NCBI GenBank assembly: GCA_949357655.1
Contig: CASHTG010000012.1
Location: 4,400,240 to 4,464,239, forward strand
Direction of reading: 5' to 3'
DNA length: 64,000 nt
Source: Parascedosporium putredinis
Lineage: Eukaryota > Ascomycota > Sordariomycetes > Microascales > Microascaceae
The notes beneath the pieces were generated by a model. That model worked only from the letters and a program-made list of their open reading frames with translations. It was not told where the DNA came from and searched no databases. Positions within the stretch are counted from its first letter, which is position 1; each line of letters opens with the position of its first letter. Of the stretch, positions 24,016 through 35,996 are shown piece by piece. The position numbers and the translations under genes were made by a program.

Positions 24016-25084
24016 TCACGATTGATGGGTTTCTTGGTGCCTAATACTCGCCGAATGTGTTGCCCGTCACCTATCGCAATCGCCCGTTCTTCTGATCACG
24101 ACGTTGCTCTTTTTGTGGGGGTAGAAGTTATTCCGCGAACTGTTTCAAAGAGCATTAATTGCATGGAATCATCTTAGAATAATCTAAAATCAATTCATAT
24201 ACTTGTAGCACTTTATAGTCATTGACCTGTAACATTGTTCAAGTGGCCTTGCAAACCCGCCTCTCAAGGATGGCCTTCGCTGTTCTTCCCCTCAATGTTG
24301 CAACGGGCACCATGTGTCTGGACGTCCGGCCCGGTCTTGGCGCGTGGGTAGGAACCTGAATGGATGGAATGGGGGCAATAAATGCGGATCAACAAGTGGC
24401 ATGAAATTCATATGCAGCTTCCGGGGCATAGACCTCGCCCATATATTCCAAACGGGCAGACTCCAGTCTCCAAGGGCTGCGAGCCACAGTGCTCCTTTTA
24501 GGCTCAAGTGATCCCCGGATTACTACCGCAAAGATCAATACAAGCTTTTCTTTTCCATCACAGCTGATAGTGATATACCTCGTACTTCATCAATAATGGG
24601 TCCATATTTTAGGCTATTCTGCCCCGCGCCGACGAACTCTGTTGACATCCACGCAGGTCAGTGTCTATTCCTCAGCGACGCTGTAAAATCATGTGCTGAT
24701 GAAATTCCGAAACTTTTCACATCTCCTCCAAAATTCTCGATGTCCTTTCACATCGCTTTCATCGTAGGATTTGAGAAGTCAAGATTATTTTCAGTTGTTC
24801 CCTGCCAGGGGCAATGGCCGTAGAACGCTGTGTTGACGAACAATTAAATCGGGGCGCGTGACACGGAAGCGGAAGGGCAATTTCCGCATTGTGGAGAATG
24901 ACCGGAGAAGGTGGGCGACGGCATATATATATATATTTACAGCGGAAGCGTCATCCGACCTGCTAGAGGCGAACCTGGACCCAGAGGCTGTCCACATAAA
25001 TACCCCCGGGTCAGGTCGATCCAAAGTATCCATTTCTTGGCTCTTCATCCTGACCAACACCATATCCCATTCCTCACCGCAAAA
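24016..25084. other. Intergenic, no gene seen
   Basis: About 1.07 kb. A (TA)n microsatellite-like stretch lies at about 24923-24936 and a CATAAATA element at about 24995, upstream of the secreted-protein gene at 25085. No further gene is supported. Confidence 0.4.
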
Positions 25085-25882
25085 ATGTTCCGCCGCGCCT
25101 CCCTCTTCGCCCTCGCCCTCCTCCCCTTTGCCTTTGCGCAAGTCTCCGAGGACTTTGAGTCCGGCTGGGATGAGAGCGCGTGGCCCACGTACGCCGCCGA
25201 CTGCGACCAGGGCGGCGTCGTCACTCTCGACACCTCTGTAGCGCACAGCGGCTCCAACTCGGTCAGGGTCGACGGTGCGGGCGGCTACTGCGGACACAAG
25301 TTCTTCGGAACCACCAAGGTCCCCAGCGGCGATCTCTACGTGAGGGCTTGGATGTTAGTGAAATAACCTGCTAGGGCCAGGAGGCCTTTACCCGTCCGAA
25401 TGTGAGGGGCTTTTGTCTAACCTGGATGCGTGTGTAGAAAAGCTTCCAAAGCCTTGACTGATGCCCACGTTTCCTTCATCACCATGCCCGACCCCGCCCA
25501 GGGCTCTAACAAGCATCTCCGAATCGGCGGACAAAGCAAGATTATCATGTTCAACCGCGAATCCGACGACGCCACCCTGCCCGATCTCTCTCCCCAGGGT
25601 ATCTCTGCCTCCAAGGCCCTTCCCACCGACGCCTGGCAGTGCTTCGAGTACCACTTGGGTACTGACGGAACTGTTGAGACTTGGCTGAACGGCGAGGCCA
25701 TCGACGGTCTTACTGCCAAGTCTGGAGTAGCCAACCAAAACGCCGGCCAGTGGCAGCGCAGCTCTCTCGTGCCCAAGGTTACTGGTGTTTACTTTGGCTG
25801 GGAGTCCTATGGCGGAGATACTAACACTTTCTGGTATGACGACATTGTCATTGACTCTGCTCGCGTTGGTTGCGACGAGTAA
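25085..25882 (+). CDS. Secreted Cip1-like/carbohydrate-associated protein
   Basis: Two-exon gene, 25085-25353 and 25438-25882, for a 237-residue secreted protein with no frame break. The signal peptide is MFRRASLFALALLPFAFAQ. The mature part starts EDFESGWDESAWPTYAADC and contains HSGSNSVRVDGAGGYCGHKFF, HVSFITMPDPAQGSNKHLRIGGQ, WQCFEYHLGTDGTVETWLNGE, and ends VYFGWESYGGDTNTFWYDDI. The TWLNG and YFGWE...FWYDDI blocks resemble the jelly-roll core of Cip1-type proteins and glucuronan-lyase-like folds, which are induced on plant polysaccharides. That family link is from memory and is moderate. The intron has a GTTAGT donor and a GTGTAG acceptor. Confidence 0.75.
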
Positions 25883-26481
25883 GCGTGCGTAGTGCGTGCT
25901 AGGGATAGAAGTTGTGTGGGAAGCTATTGCTCCGAGTGTGGGCAAAGCAATCGGGTCGCATGATCAAACGCCCATGCGGGTGAACAGTGAGATACCAGAG
26001 TTGCAGCACTGTACCAATGTATATACAATTGTGAAGGTAAACATTAAATGTACATAAATAAGAACAACTGTTTGCCTTGACCCTGCCATCACGACGTCTA
26101 GGGTGTATCGTTTCCCTCCCGTCTTGCTTAGATCGCCCGATTCGGGATTTGGTTGGCTAACATCTAGAAAAAGGCACGCCCGAGCCAGAGAAGTCGTGAT
26201 ATAATGCTATTGGGAAAAGGGATGTGTACCCTTGCACTGCCTCGGACGTATTGGAATCAGGTAACGAGCGTTGGACATATGGATATCGTATTCCTCTCAA
26301 GTGTAGCTGTTATACATGATGAATCAACGGTTTCTTGACCCTTTGCTCATATAGTCTAATAATGGAATCAAAGAAAGGGTGAAACAAAAAAAAAAAAAAG
26401 AAAAGAAAAAAGGGAACGACCCTAGCGAAGGATCAACAAGGCTCTCATGCTCTCCGGAGGGTATACCGAGATCAAAGACCC
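25883..26481. other. Intergenic between convergent genes, with A-rich run
   Basis: About 600 bases between the converging Cip1-like and PTH11-like genes. An A/G-rich low-complexity run lies at about 26385-26412. No gene is seen. Confidence 0.45.
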
Positions 26482-27828
26482 TTATACACTAGAGCTGACC
26501 TCCCACTTTCTCTCCACTACAATGGTATTTTTCCGAGGCTTCGTTGCGTTGGACTGTGGCGGAGAGGCCTCAACCGAGAACCCCGGGTCCATGGTCTGCA
26601 GCTGGACTTCCGAGCCAGAGCCATCGGCGTCATTGAGCTCCTCAAACGCCCTGGCCCGGCTGCTCCTTCCAATGCTCTTGTCCCCAGTGATCTTGTAGTT
26701 CGAGGTTGTTGTGGGCGTCGCGAATCGTCCGAGAAGAGGTCGGAGGTACGGGATGCAGGCCAGCGTGATGGCGACGGCTGGCTCGAGCGCCGAGAACAAG
26801 GTTGCCAACAGTCCAGTGTAGGTCATGTCACGGAAGTCGAGTCCAGGCAGCGTGATCTGGCGGTAGATGGATATCGCGCATGTCCTGAAAAGGGGATTTA
26901 GTGTCAGGGGCATCGTTCCGTTATCAACCCCGAGTCTTGGAAAGCAAGGTATGGTTGGAAGGGGAGGGTTGGTTCTCGAAAGACTCACATTATGCCAATG
27001 GCAAACATGCCAATCAAGACCAGCTTCTTCATCATTGGAAGGTGTAGACTGTAAAGGAATGGCATGGGTAGACCCAAAATCAAGACATCGGTGATGATGT
27101 TGAAGACGCCCATGACGAAATAAAAGTCACGCTGGCTTCCGCACTTGCCACCGGGAATGGTCTGATCCCAGTTCATGGCAAACGGCTTGCAGATGAGAAG
27201 CTGTCCCAGAATATTACCCGTGTTCCACAGAATGATGAAAATGCCGAGACCGGCGGCAGGGTAGAGCATCTTCTTCATGGGCATCAAGGTCGTGTACAGC
27301 CAGAGCACCGAGAGCTTACTGAAGCAAATTGCCACGTTCCAGAGTATGCAAAATGCCATGATTGCCTAGCGACGCGTCGTTAACGGTTGGTTCACGTTAA
27401 TAGACTACGCGCCGACGTGGTTAATGGCCTACCTTGAAGAAATAAGTGAGCGTATCGGGCCCGAAGCGCTGGGCGACATCCATGAGATGGAACCCGAAGC
27501 CGCCGTGGAGGACCATGAGCAGACAATCGATTTGGAGTCCGATATTGAAAACCTTGCGTCAAGTTAGCCGCGGGAAGGCCTGAGCCCGGTATAGAGGACT
27601 GGGAGGGACGGGGGAGGGGATCCATCATACCAGACCGATGAGGATGAAGTAGTCGCTCATGCCCAAGGACCGACTGGTCATGGTTCGCGCGTACAGACGC
27701 AGGCCGACAAAGACGGAAGGAATGACGATGGAGAGCGTGCACACAACTACCATGGAAAGCTGTTTGCCATTCTCAATGGGAATGGGCGACTCGAACTGAG
27801 GCACCACCTGATCCTCGTTAGACGACAT
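26482..27828 (-). CDS. PTH11-like integral membrane protein (fungal rhodopsin domain)
   Basis: Seven-helix membrane protein of the fungal rhodopsin-domain/PTH11-like class, 365 residues, in four exons: 27828-27631, 27552-27433, 27365-26989, 26884-26482. The sum is 366 codons with no frame break. Helix 1 is in VVVCTLSIVIPSVFVGLRLYAR, followed by LGMSDYFILIGL. The GGFGFHLMDV, KLSVLWLY, CKPFAMNWDQTIPGGKC and VFNIITDVLILGLPMPF blocks are characteristic of the family. The polar C-terminal tail of about 100 residues is typical. There is no CFEM domain. Members act as surface sensors in fungi; in Magnaporthe PTH11 is needed for appressorium formation. The ligand here is unknown. Confidence 0.88.
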
Positions 27829-29524
27829 GTTTGCAGTGGTGCGCCAAAAGGCTTGATCCCAAAGTTATCAAGAGGCCTCGGGGTGTTGGCACATTGGCTT
27901 CGTCCAAAGAGAACGAGATGTGGGTTCGCTTGATCTTTAAGGCTTGGATGGCATGGTAGGGGGAAGAGGTCGGCAACTGTTTGATCTCGCTCAGCTTCTC
28001 CTCAGCAATCTTGCCGGCAACTTCAACTTGGGATCTACACGAGGTGTTTCCGCATCGCCTCGATGTTGCGTTCCCCAAAGGAAATTCTCCCGACGAAGAA
28101 GCGCGACCCCTGAGGAGGGCATTGAAGGGATCTTTCGGTTGTTCCTCTTCTTTTTCTTTTCCCTCCCCTCTGCCGCAGGCGATTTATCATTCCACCCTTG
28201 TCGACCGACCCGTTGCCCGACAGGTGCCCCCACCCAGGCAAGCGAACCTGACAGATTACAAGTGATACTTGTGTGTGTGTCGGACGTTGTATTGTGCCAC
28301 TTTGCTGGGCGGAAGCTGCCCTTTGTCAAAAGTGACTGATCATGTCCCCCAAGGGAGGCGAGGTCCAGCTCGGGAACCAATCAATGGCCTGCGGAAGGCG
28401 TATGCCGGACAGGGTTTCCTGGTATCCGCGACTTGTTGATCATTGGCTCGGACTGAATCCTCAGCCGATCAGCGGCCTCGACACTCAGGACGAACACTAG
28501 ATTTGATGGCACCGCTGGGCCTTGGCGGGTTGGCGCAAAGAAGCTCCTGGAAAGAAAAGATGATTGGTCGTCCTCACGCCGTTGACGGGAAACGTGTGTG
28601 TTCAGCCACTATCCGGGCCTTGATTTCTCTGAATGTGCATCTGTCAAACCAAAGAAAAAAGTCTAATGTGCTGATCGGCTTCGCTGATCCAACTTGGCCA
28701 TCGAATGAGTTTTTGTGGTTTTTTCTTTGTTTGTTCCTGTTATTGGATTGGGAGAGGACAGGGTAAATGATGGTGGAGAAGCCCCCAGTATCGAGCATAA
28801 ATGTCACCCCGTACTGCCATGGGTGACGGAAGAGAAGGATTCTTTCCTGAGTTCTCCTTACAGGAGGATACAACCAGGGATCCGCAAATAAACGCATCAT
28901 GAAACGTTTTTGAACAGGGGTCGGGGACGCAGTACAGCAAGAAGTCCCGCAAAAATCAACGGCGCAACCCAATGAGAATTTTAGTCCTCTGCCGATCGCT
29001 TGTCAGTCGAAATTTAGCGAGTGCATTGCCCAAGGCCTACATCTACATGCAGACAGCAGATAATAAAGAATCTTCGAGCAATGCAATAGTACAAAGAGCA
29101 GAACCCGTCAACTCGGGTGGCCTCCCCCTTTCCCTTCCCCACCCCTTTCCCGACCTGCTGTTCCATTCGGTAAGACGTAAGTGGAAGTTCTTGAGAATTC
29201 TTCAGCTTTGGCGCAAGGCAAGGGAGATGGTTGGGAAATAAAGTTGGCACATTGGTGGCGAGTGCACACTTTGGTTGAGATGGTATGAAGAATGGCGAGG
29301 AATCAGATTTTCTTTCTTTTCTTTGACATAGTCTTGGCACATTATCATTACCTCGGTCCACCACCGTCGCATTGCCCCTGACTCCATTCCCACTCAGCCC
29401 AATGCATTGTCGTCGCAGCAGTCGCGGAGCCGGCGATGGGTTCTGCCCCACACCCTGCTCCGCTTCGGTCCTAATCCAGCGTGATTTTCCCTACAACGAG
29501 GTCGAATCGCCTGTCCATGCATCT
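27829..29524. other. Intergenic, no gene seen
   Basis: About 1.7 kb between two minus-strand genes. Open frames are short and without domains. A (TG)n stretch lies at about 28269-28279. Confidence 0.4.
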
Positions 29525-30616
29525 TCACACTCGAAACCGCCTCTTTCCCGATTTCTTTTCTTCTTTCTTTTTACTCCGTAACCTCGTTTCCATTCTCAGC
29601 CGCCTGCTTCGGTGGACCTTGAGGGCACCCTGGAGCTCGCTCCTCTCGCCATGGATGATGGCGAACCATGGCTCGTACACCTTTTCGTTCCTTTGCGCCA
29701 CCTCCCCGCTCTTGTACTCGGGAATCTCGTAATAGTAGAGCTTATCATGACCAGCTTCCACCGCTTGGCCCGTGACGGCTTTCTCGTCATCCTTGAGAAA
29801 CTCGTCATACGCAGACATGAGCGTATCCTTCAGTGTCAGGCTGTGAAGAAAGAAAGAATTAGCCACCTACTACTCCTTCTGGTGAATAGCCTAGAACTTA
29901 CTGCTGAGGCAGGAAGGCGGTCGTGAATCCCGGCATGGCGGGTGTGTCATACGCTCCCGGGAGAACGCAGTTGATGGTGATGCCTTCCTTCTCCTTGAGA
30001 ATGGGGGCCATGACGCGGCACCAGTGAAGGACACCAGCCTTGGCTGCACAGTACTCGGGGAACGTCGAGCATGGGTGCACGCCAATCATGCTACCAGTGA
30101 CGATGATCTTGCCGCCAGGGGTGCTGTTGTGCCGCATAAAATGGGTGGCCAGCTGCGTAGAAAAGATGACGCCCTTGAAATCGGTGTCAGTGCAAGTGAG
30201 GTCGGGTTCCCTGGGATATCCGTCACGGCAGCTTTCTTTCCGGCAAAGTTGTAGATGGAGCCCCGGTCCACTAGACCAGCGTTTGCTATGACTACATCGA
30301 GGCGAGACCACTTTGTCCACACAGCGAGAAACATCTTAGACTGAGAGGCGTGAGATGAAACATCGCACTCGGCAAAGATGACATCGTTGCCTTCGGGGTC
30401 AAGCTCTTTGGCGATGGCTTCGCCCTGTGCCACTCTGCGGCCTGTCACAGCCACCCTGTACCCCTTGGCCAGCAAGAACTTGACAAGATCTAGACCGATT
30501 CCGCTCTTCCCTGATATTAGCGACATGTTATTTGCCATTTGTGATACAACTACAAAACTCACCGTGGAGCCGGTGACGATAGCAACTTGCTTTTCGCTTG
30601 GAGCAACGGAACCCAT
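29525..30616 (-). CDS. Short-chain dehydrogenase/reductase (classical SDR)
   Basis: NAD(P)-dependent oxidoreductase of about 324 residues. Exons: 30616-30563, 30505-29902 and 29840-29525. The cofactor motif TGxxxGIG is split by intron 1: VTGST then SGIGLDLVKFLL. NAG lies in VIANAGLVDR, the active-site Ser in IIVTGSMIGV, and the YxxxK in YCAAKAGV. Intron 1 is 57 bases, a multiple of three without a stop; retention would insert 19 residues into the glycine-rich loop. One base is missing at a G run near 30213, between VTDIPG and PDLTCTDTDFKGV. The C-terminal end is unusually basic (KKKEEKKSGKRR) and may reflect a further error. Sequence blocks resemble 15-hydroxyprostaglandin-dehydrogenase-type SDRs; the substrate is unknown. 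Confidence 0.85.
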
Positions 30617-32345
30617 GTTGTTTGGATGGAACGGAAACTGGTTGGAAAGGATATAAGAAAGGTGACAAATGACAGGATCCTCGGTTGCGGTTGGGTGAGC
30701 AGGAACTGTGGGGGAAAAAGAAAGGAAAAAGAACAAACTCTTTATCCTTCACTGATGATATGCGTTTGGAAGGGGACAGACAGACACGGCCTCCGCACCA
30801 GAACAGGGTCCCGGAGCCAGCACTTTTAATATGTGGAAATAGACCTAGGGGGCATGCACAATGCGCAGGGCGGAAAGGGTCGATGTCCCCTGGGGTGTTG
30901 TCATATTGTGCCGATTCCAGTCTGTTTTTCCTGCACCCGCCTTGTTGGGTCGCAAGCAGGGCCAGTGATGCAAGGGTTGAGGGGATAGCAAGGTGGGGGC
31001 AACTTGATACAGGCGGCGGTGAAATGAAGCTGTTATCCTGGGCGTCTAGCTCCATTATCTTGAGTTGAATGCAGCAGCCCCCATTCTCCCCTCCCTCCGC
31101 CTCCTCCCCCAATTAACCCGCGCTTTCTAGCCCTTTATGCTTTCCTCCAAGGCTCCCCTGCTGGACTCGCTACGGCTGGGCAATCGCAGGTTTGAATTGA
31201 TGCAGCGAAAATCAATAAAGGGATGCACTGCTCAGGGAAGGGGCCGAGAGAGGAAGGGAAGTTGAAGCGATGACACAGTAGAACCTTGTCCAGGCCTGCG
31301 AGAATTATGACGAGTCGGACTTGAGAGCCCGAGAGGCCGGTTGCAGGCCAGGGGTATCAGCACTGTTCGCTCCTTTATTTCCCTCTTGAGTGTTGCTCGA
31401 ATTGTATTACTTGTAGCATACACAACCAATCTCCCCGTCCTCGCAACAGCCGATAGCAATGATAGTTGTCGCGCCAGGGGTGGGGGCGCGGAACCCGAGT
31501 TGTCTCCCGGGCGAAAGGTCACTCCCAAACCCACGGAACCAGTCAAAATCCGTGTGTGGCCCTGTGGCCCCTCCCTCGGAGTTGTTGACCATGATTGAGT
31601 GTTTGTCGAGCAGTACCTCCATCGGATAGGTCATAAATCCTACCATGGCAGGGGTGCCTGTTCTTGGAATAACCCCGACCCACCAGCAACTCTCCATTCA
31701 ACTCTTGAATCCACTCACTCCCAAGACTCCGTGTCGCTCTCCGTGCGTCGCCGACCCGCACGAACAGGGAAGAGCAAGAAGGGAGAGGAACAACAAGAAG
31801 AAAAAAAAAAAAGGGGGCGACAAAGTGGATCTCTCTCGCTTGTCCCTACTTTGGCATGGTTGCCGCGAGTGGCCCCCTTTACACCGGATCTGGTTAGCGA
31901 TGAGGAAATCCATCATCAAGAGGAGGGATCGTCATTTATCTCTCCTCACTTTTCTCCATTGTCAAGCGTTGTCAAGCGTATGGACAGGGGAAAATCCCAG
32001 GGATAGGGAATTATTCTGGGGTGAGAACACGTAATAATAAACAATCGTCACGGCCTTCCTTTCCCCAGTGTCGTGCAGGGATGTGCGGAGCTCCTCTTTG
32101 GATGGGGCCTTCTTCAAGCACTCCCGGAGGGGTCCTGGTTATCGACCCATTGTTCCCCTCATCCCTAATCCTATCGTCCCGCATAGTGTTGCTCCCTTCC
32201 CTTTGATCTGCACCTTGGTTTTTCCTTCTCCCTTTTTCCTCACTTTATAGCTCAGCTTTCTTCGGTATCTCCTCTTGGCTTCCTCGGGGTCATAGTCTCG
32301 CTTAAACTCGTCAACCAACCATTTAACTACCACAAACCTAAAACA
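30617..32345. other. Intergenic between divergent SDR and NmrA-like genes
   Basis: About 1.7 kb upstream of both genes. A-rich run at about 31799-31812. No gene signature on either strand. Confidence 0.4.
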
Positions 32346-33674
32346 ATGACGAAGATCATCGCGGTTACGGGCGCCACCGGCTCTCAGGGCGGTGGAGTCG
32401 TCAATGTGATGAAGAATACCGCCGGGTGGAAGGTCCGCGCTATTACAAGGAACCCGGGGAGTGATGCCGCGAAGAAGCTCTCGGACGAAGGTATTGAAGT
32501 TGTCCAAGCGGATATGGATGATGAAGAGTCTCTCAAGAAGGCGTTTGAAGTGAGTTCTTCTTTTTGTATTTCTTTATTTGATTTCGATTGGTGGCCAAAT
32601 GGACCTCGGTCGGGGTAAAGTAGAGGCTGTAGGAGACGAACTTTCTAACACACCCCTAGGGCGTCCATGCCGTTTACGCGGTGACGAATTGGTGGGAGCA
32701 ACTGTTCCGCGGCCACGGCCCGGACGAGTCAGGAGAGATCGAGGAGAAGCACGGCATGAACATTGCTCGCGCCGCCGCCGCACAGCCCACCCTCGAGCAC
32801 TACCTCTGGTCGACGACTCCCAGTGCCAAACGCGTCTTTGCAGGCGAGCACGTCACGCCTCACATGGACTACAAGGCAAACGTAGACGCTAGGATTAAGA
32901 GCGAGCTCCCCGAACTGGCGGCCAAGACTACCTACCTGTACTTTGGATACTACCCCCAGAACATGGCTTTCTTCCCCTCCTCAAGCCCTTCCAGATGGTA
33001 AGAGCAGACTCCGGATCGTGCTCTCGAGGCGATTCTCGAACCCCCTTATTGTGTCAACTCACTTACTAACACGTCTTACCAAATAGCCGAACTCAGAAAA
33101 CTACGTGCAGATCGTAGCTTCTGACCCGGATGCCAAGGTCCTTCTCTCTGGCGACATGGCCGTGAACCCTGGCATCTGGACTCGCCAGGCTATCGCCAGC
33201 GCTCCTCACAGCTTCGGAAAGTACACCAATGTCGCCCTTGAGAAGTGGTCTTTCCGTCAGATGATGGAAGTTTGGTCAGAGATTACGGGTAAAAATGGTG
33301 TTATCTTGCAATGCTCTGCTGAAGAGTGGACGCGCCTATGGGGCCCGGCAGGAACCGAGGTAAGACAAGTTGTAGCCGCCCTTCGGCCCCGCTCCCTTGA
33401 ATTTTTCGTGATCGTACTAACAGCACTCTCACCACCCTAGCTCGCATTGCAATTCAAGTACGGAGAATTGTGCGATCCCTGGGCCGAGACGGATGAGTTC
33501 ATTAGCCCTGAAAAGCTTGGAATCAACCCAGACGAGGTTGTTGGCTTCAGAGGAACCATTGAGCGCCTAAAGGCCTTCTTTAAGATGTTGAGGCGTGACA
33601 GGCACTTGGGGAGGCGCAATTCTAGAACTTTTCCACTCTGGGGCATATTTTGCGACGAACGGGCCATCGGCTGA
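32346..33674 (+). CDS. NmrA-like family NAD(P)-binding protein
   Basis: Rossmann-fold atypical SDR of the NmrA/HSCARG group, about 349 residues, in four exons: 32346-32549, 32660-32997, 33087-33359 and 33441-33674. The glycine motif is VTGATGSQGGGVV directly after the start MTKIIA. NPGSDAAKKLSDEGIEVVQADMDD and GVHAVYAVTNWWE are typical of the family. One C is missing near 32979, converting FFP-LLKPFQM before intron 2. NmrA-type proteins sense the NAD(P) redox state and modulate GATA regulators or act as oxidoreductases; which applies cannot be read here. The final 20 residues after IERLKAFF are less family-like. Confidence 0.85.
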
Positions 33675-35996
33675 GACTGACCGGGAATGATTGCAGGCAA
33701 CCTAGGAATGGCGCAGGATTCAGATAGCTAATATATACCCACTACATCCCACCAGCAGACAGTGCCCGCCCCCAATTTCATGCACGAAAATTACCATGAA
33801 ATTGACTCAATGAAGTACAAACTGCGCTGCTCTAATAGCGCCTAGGCTAGGTCCTCGCGCGCCTAAATGGCGGTTGGAGCGTACATCACCTCGTTTGAAG
33901 CAATGCAAGCCATCCGCTAGCCCGGAAGGAAGCCTGTGCGCAATTTAGCTGGAGAAACAATCTAGACCACGAATGGCTAGATTTAAAAGGAGAAAAAAGT
34001 CCCGGCCCAGCTCGGTGCGGAAAGGTGTCATCGCGGGGTTGGTCCGGCTTTTTGTGCACTACCTGGAAGGAACCGCGCACCGCTGATTCCCGTCTGGTAC
34101 CGCCCGATGAGAGCCCGCAAAGCCTGGCCCGACGATATGCGAGCGCCGCCCCGCGCGGCATGCATCCGCCCTCTAACCTCCACGAGTACCGAAACATGAT
34201 GGCTCTACACCCCGGACCGGGGACGATCTGAGATCTGAGATGGTTGATATTCCCGCCTTCAGATCCCCAAGCCACCTCCACACCTCCACACACCCCAGAG
34301 TTCTGAATTGGCCGAAGCCAAATGCCGCGTAACCGATCCATACAAATTGACTTCTCCGGAATTCTAAGTGGGCCGGACGAGTTGGCTTTTACCCAACATA
34401 CGCTTATTTCAGGGTTGCGCCCGAGGATTACTCCTTCTTTTGAGACAATGCATAATGCATCGCCAATACGAGTCCGAGGGGCGTGCGTGTGCGATTTTGA
34501 TTACACGATCAAAATGAAGGGTTGTTCCTTTTCGAAGAGGGTGTTTCGGGGATCGTGACAAGCCCACTTGTTTTCACGGATAGAAGGGCGAGCGATGTCA
34601 ATTGAAAGACCCCTGAGGAATTACAAATTCTTTTTGGCTCAGTCCGCGAAACGTCAGGCATGGTTAGCTTTCCTTCTCGGCCGCTCCTTCACCATTGCTG
34701 CTGTTCGTAACATCTCAATGGACTGGGACATTAAGATCTTGAAGTGTTGAGGAACGAGATCCACCCCCGTTTGAGCAAGACCAGCGGGCAGACGAGAAGC
34801 CAGCGCCCGTTTCGTGCGGCATCTCAATCCTGCGATTGTCGGGCTAGCGACGTGCCTAAAAGTGGAGTTCCTGGCGCTAGCTCCGGAAATCATCAGAGCA
34901 GCAACGGCCATTGGAGTATTTTGGTAATGTCAAGTAAAATCTTTTTCCCGGTGATTCATCGTCATGGCGTGTTCCCCGCCCGCGAGACCGCCCCATTTGG
35001 AAGGTCGCGAAGGCCGAGCTTCGCGCGCTTCGGGGCTACCCCGGCTCGTTCGTTCGGGGGCCAATCGTGCACTTGTGGTGGAGGCAAGACTCGCCGTCGC
35101 ATGTTACTCATCAGGAATTCCTACCATGTCATTGGTACATTCGGCGCCATGCCTCGGCCCAATGGCTCCAACAAGCTCAGGGGGAAAAGTTGCTTAGCCC
35201 TTGACGGCGTAAAAACTCTCTTCCACAGTCAATTGTTCGGTCTCGTTGGCATGCCTCGTAAGGAAAGAAAATCGAAGCATTATTTCCATTTTCTCTTGGG
35301 GCTAATTCACACCTGTGTATGGACAACTTCCTGTTCCCTCCTCCTGATTTCCGCTGATTCATGCGTGGGAGAGTGAGGGTAATTTCACGGACCGAGCGAA
35401 ACAAACGAGTTGTGGATGAAGAGCTAGGGCAATACGGGGATTTAACTCCAGACTACGGAGGAGATCGCCGTGGGGCGACAATGGGCAGGAAAAATCAAAC
35501 CCGCATTGTACCAAGTTCCCCAGTTATGCTTTCGGTCAGCTTTGATGATTAGGGTTAGTCTACGCCACCTTTCGGTCGCCCTGCCCCTTCAGTCTAAACA
35601 ATGGAGGATTTCTAGTAAGTTTTACTGAAGTGTGCCAGGAGTAATGGTCCCCCGTGGGTCCGGCTCCCGAACTCGGCGCACGAATACAGCCCGCTTCCGC
35701 CACGCCTCGGTGGACCCGTTGGGCAAGACTCGATATGTCAAGGAATTCCTTTAGCCCGTCACTGCCGGTCCCGGCTGCGTTCCCACTGTTCCTAGCACGA
35801 GGAATCCATTTCAAATATGGAGCATGCCCTTCGTCGACTTTGTTTTTCTCCCCAGGCTGCATCCTCTCCTCGCGTGCGCACCTTCGCTACCTTTACACAC
35901 CAAGTTTGGCCGTCTTAAGCCCCCTCAAGCCTTCATCGCTTGGTTCGAATATACGCCCACGGCTCCGCTCAAAGCCAACGAGTACGCGACGCAGTC
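33675..35996. other. Intergenic, no gene seen
   Basis: About 2.3 kb, the longest gene-free stretch of the GC-balanced arm. Several medium open frames (for example 34744-35376) have no domain, no plausible splice continuation and overlap on both strands; I do not call them. Confidence 0.4.

Noticed and set aside
34744..35376. 210-residue plus-strand open frame
   Set aside because: No recognisable motif and biased Arg/Ser composition; no plausible splice partners or conserved blocks.
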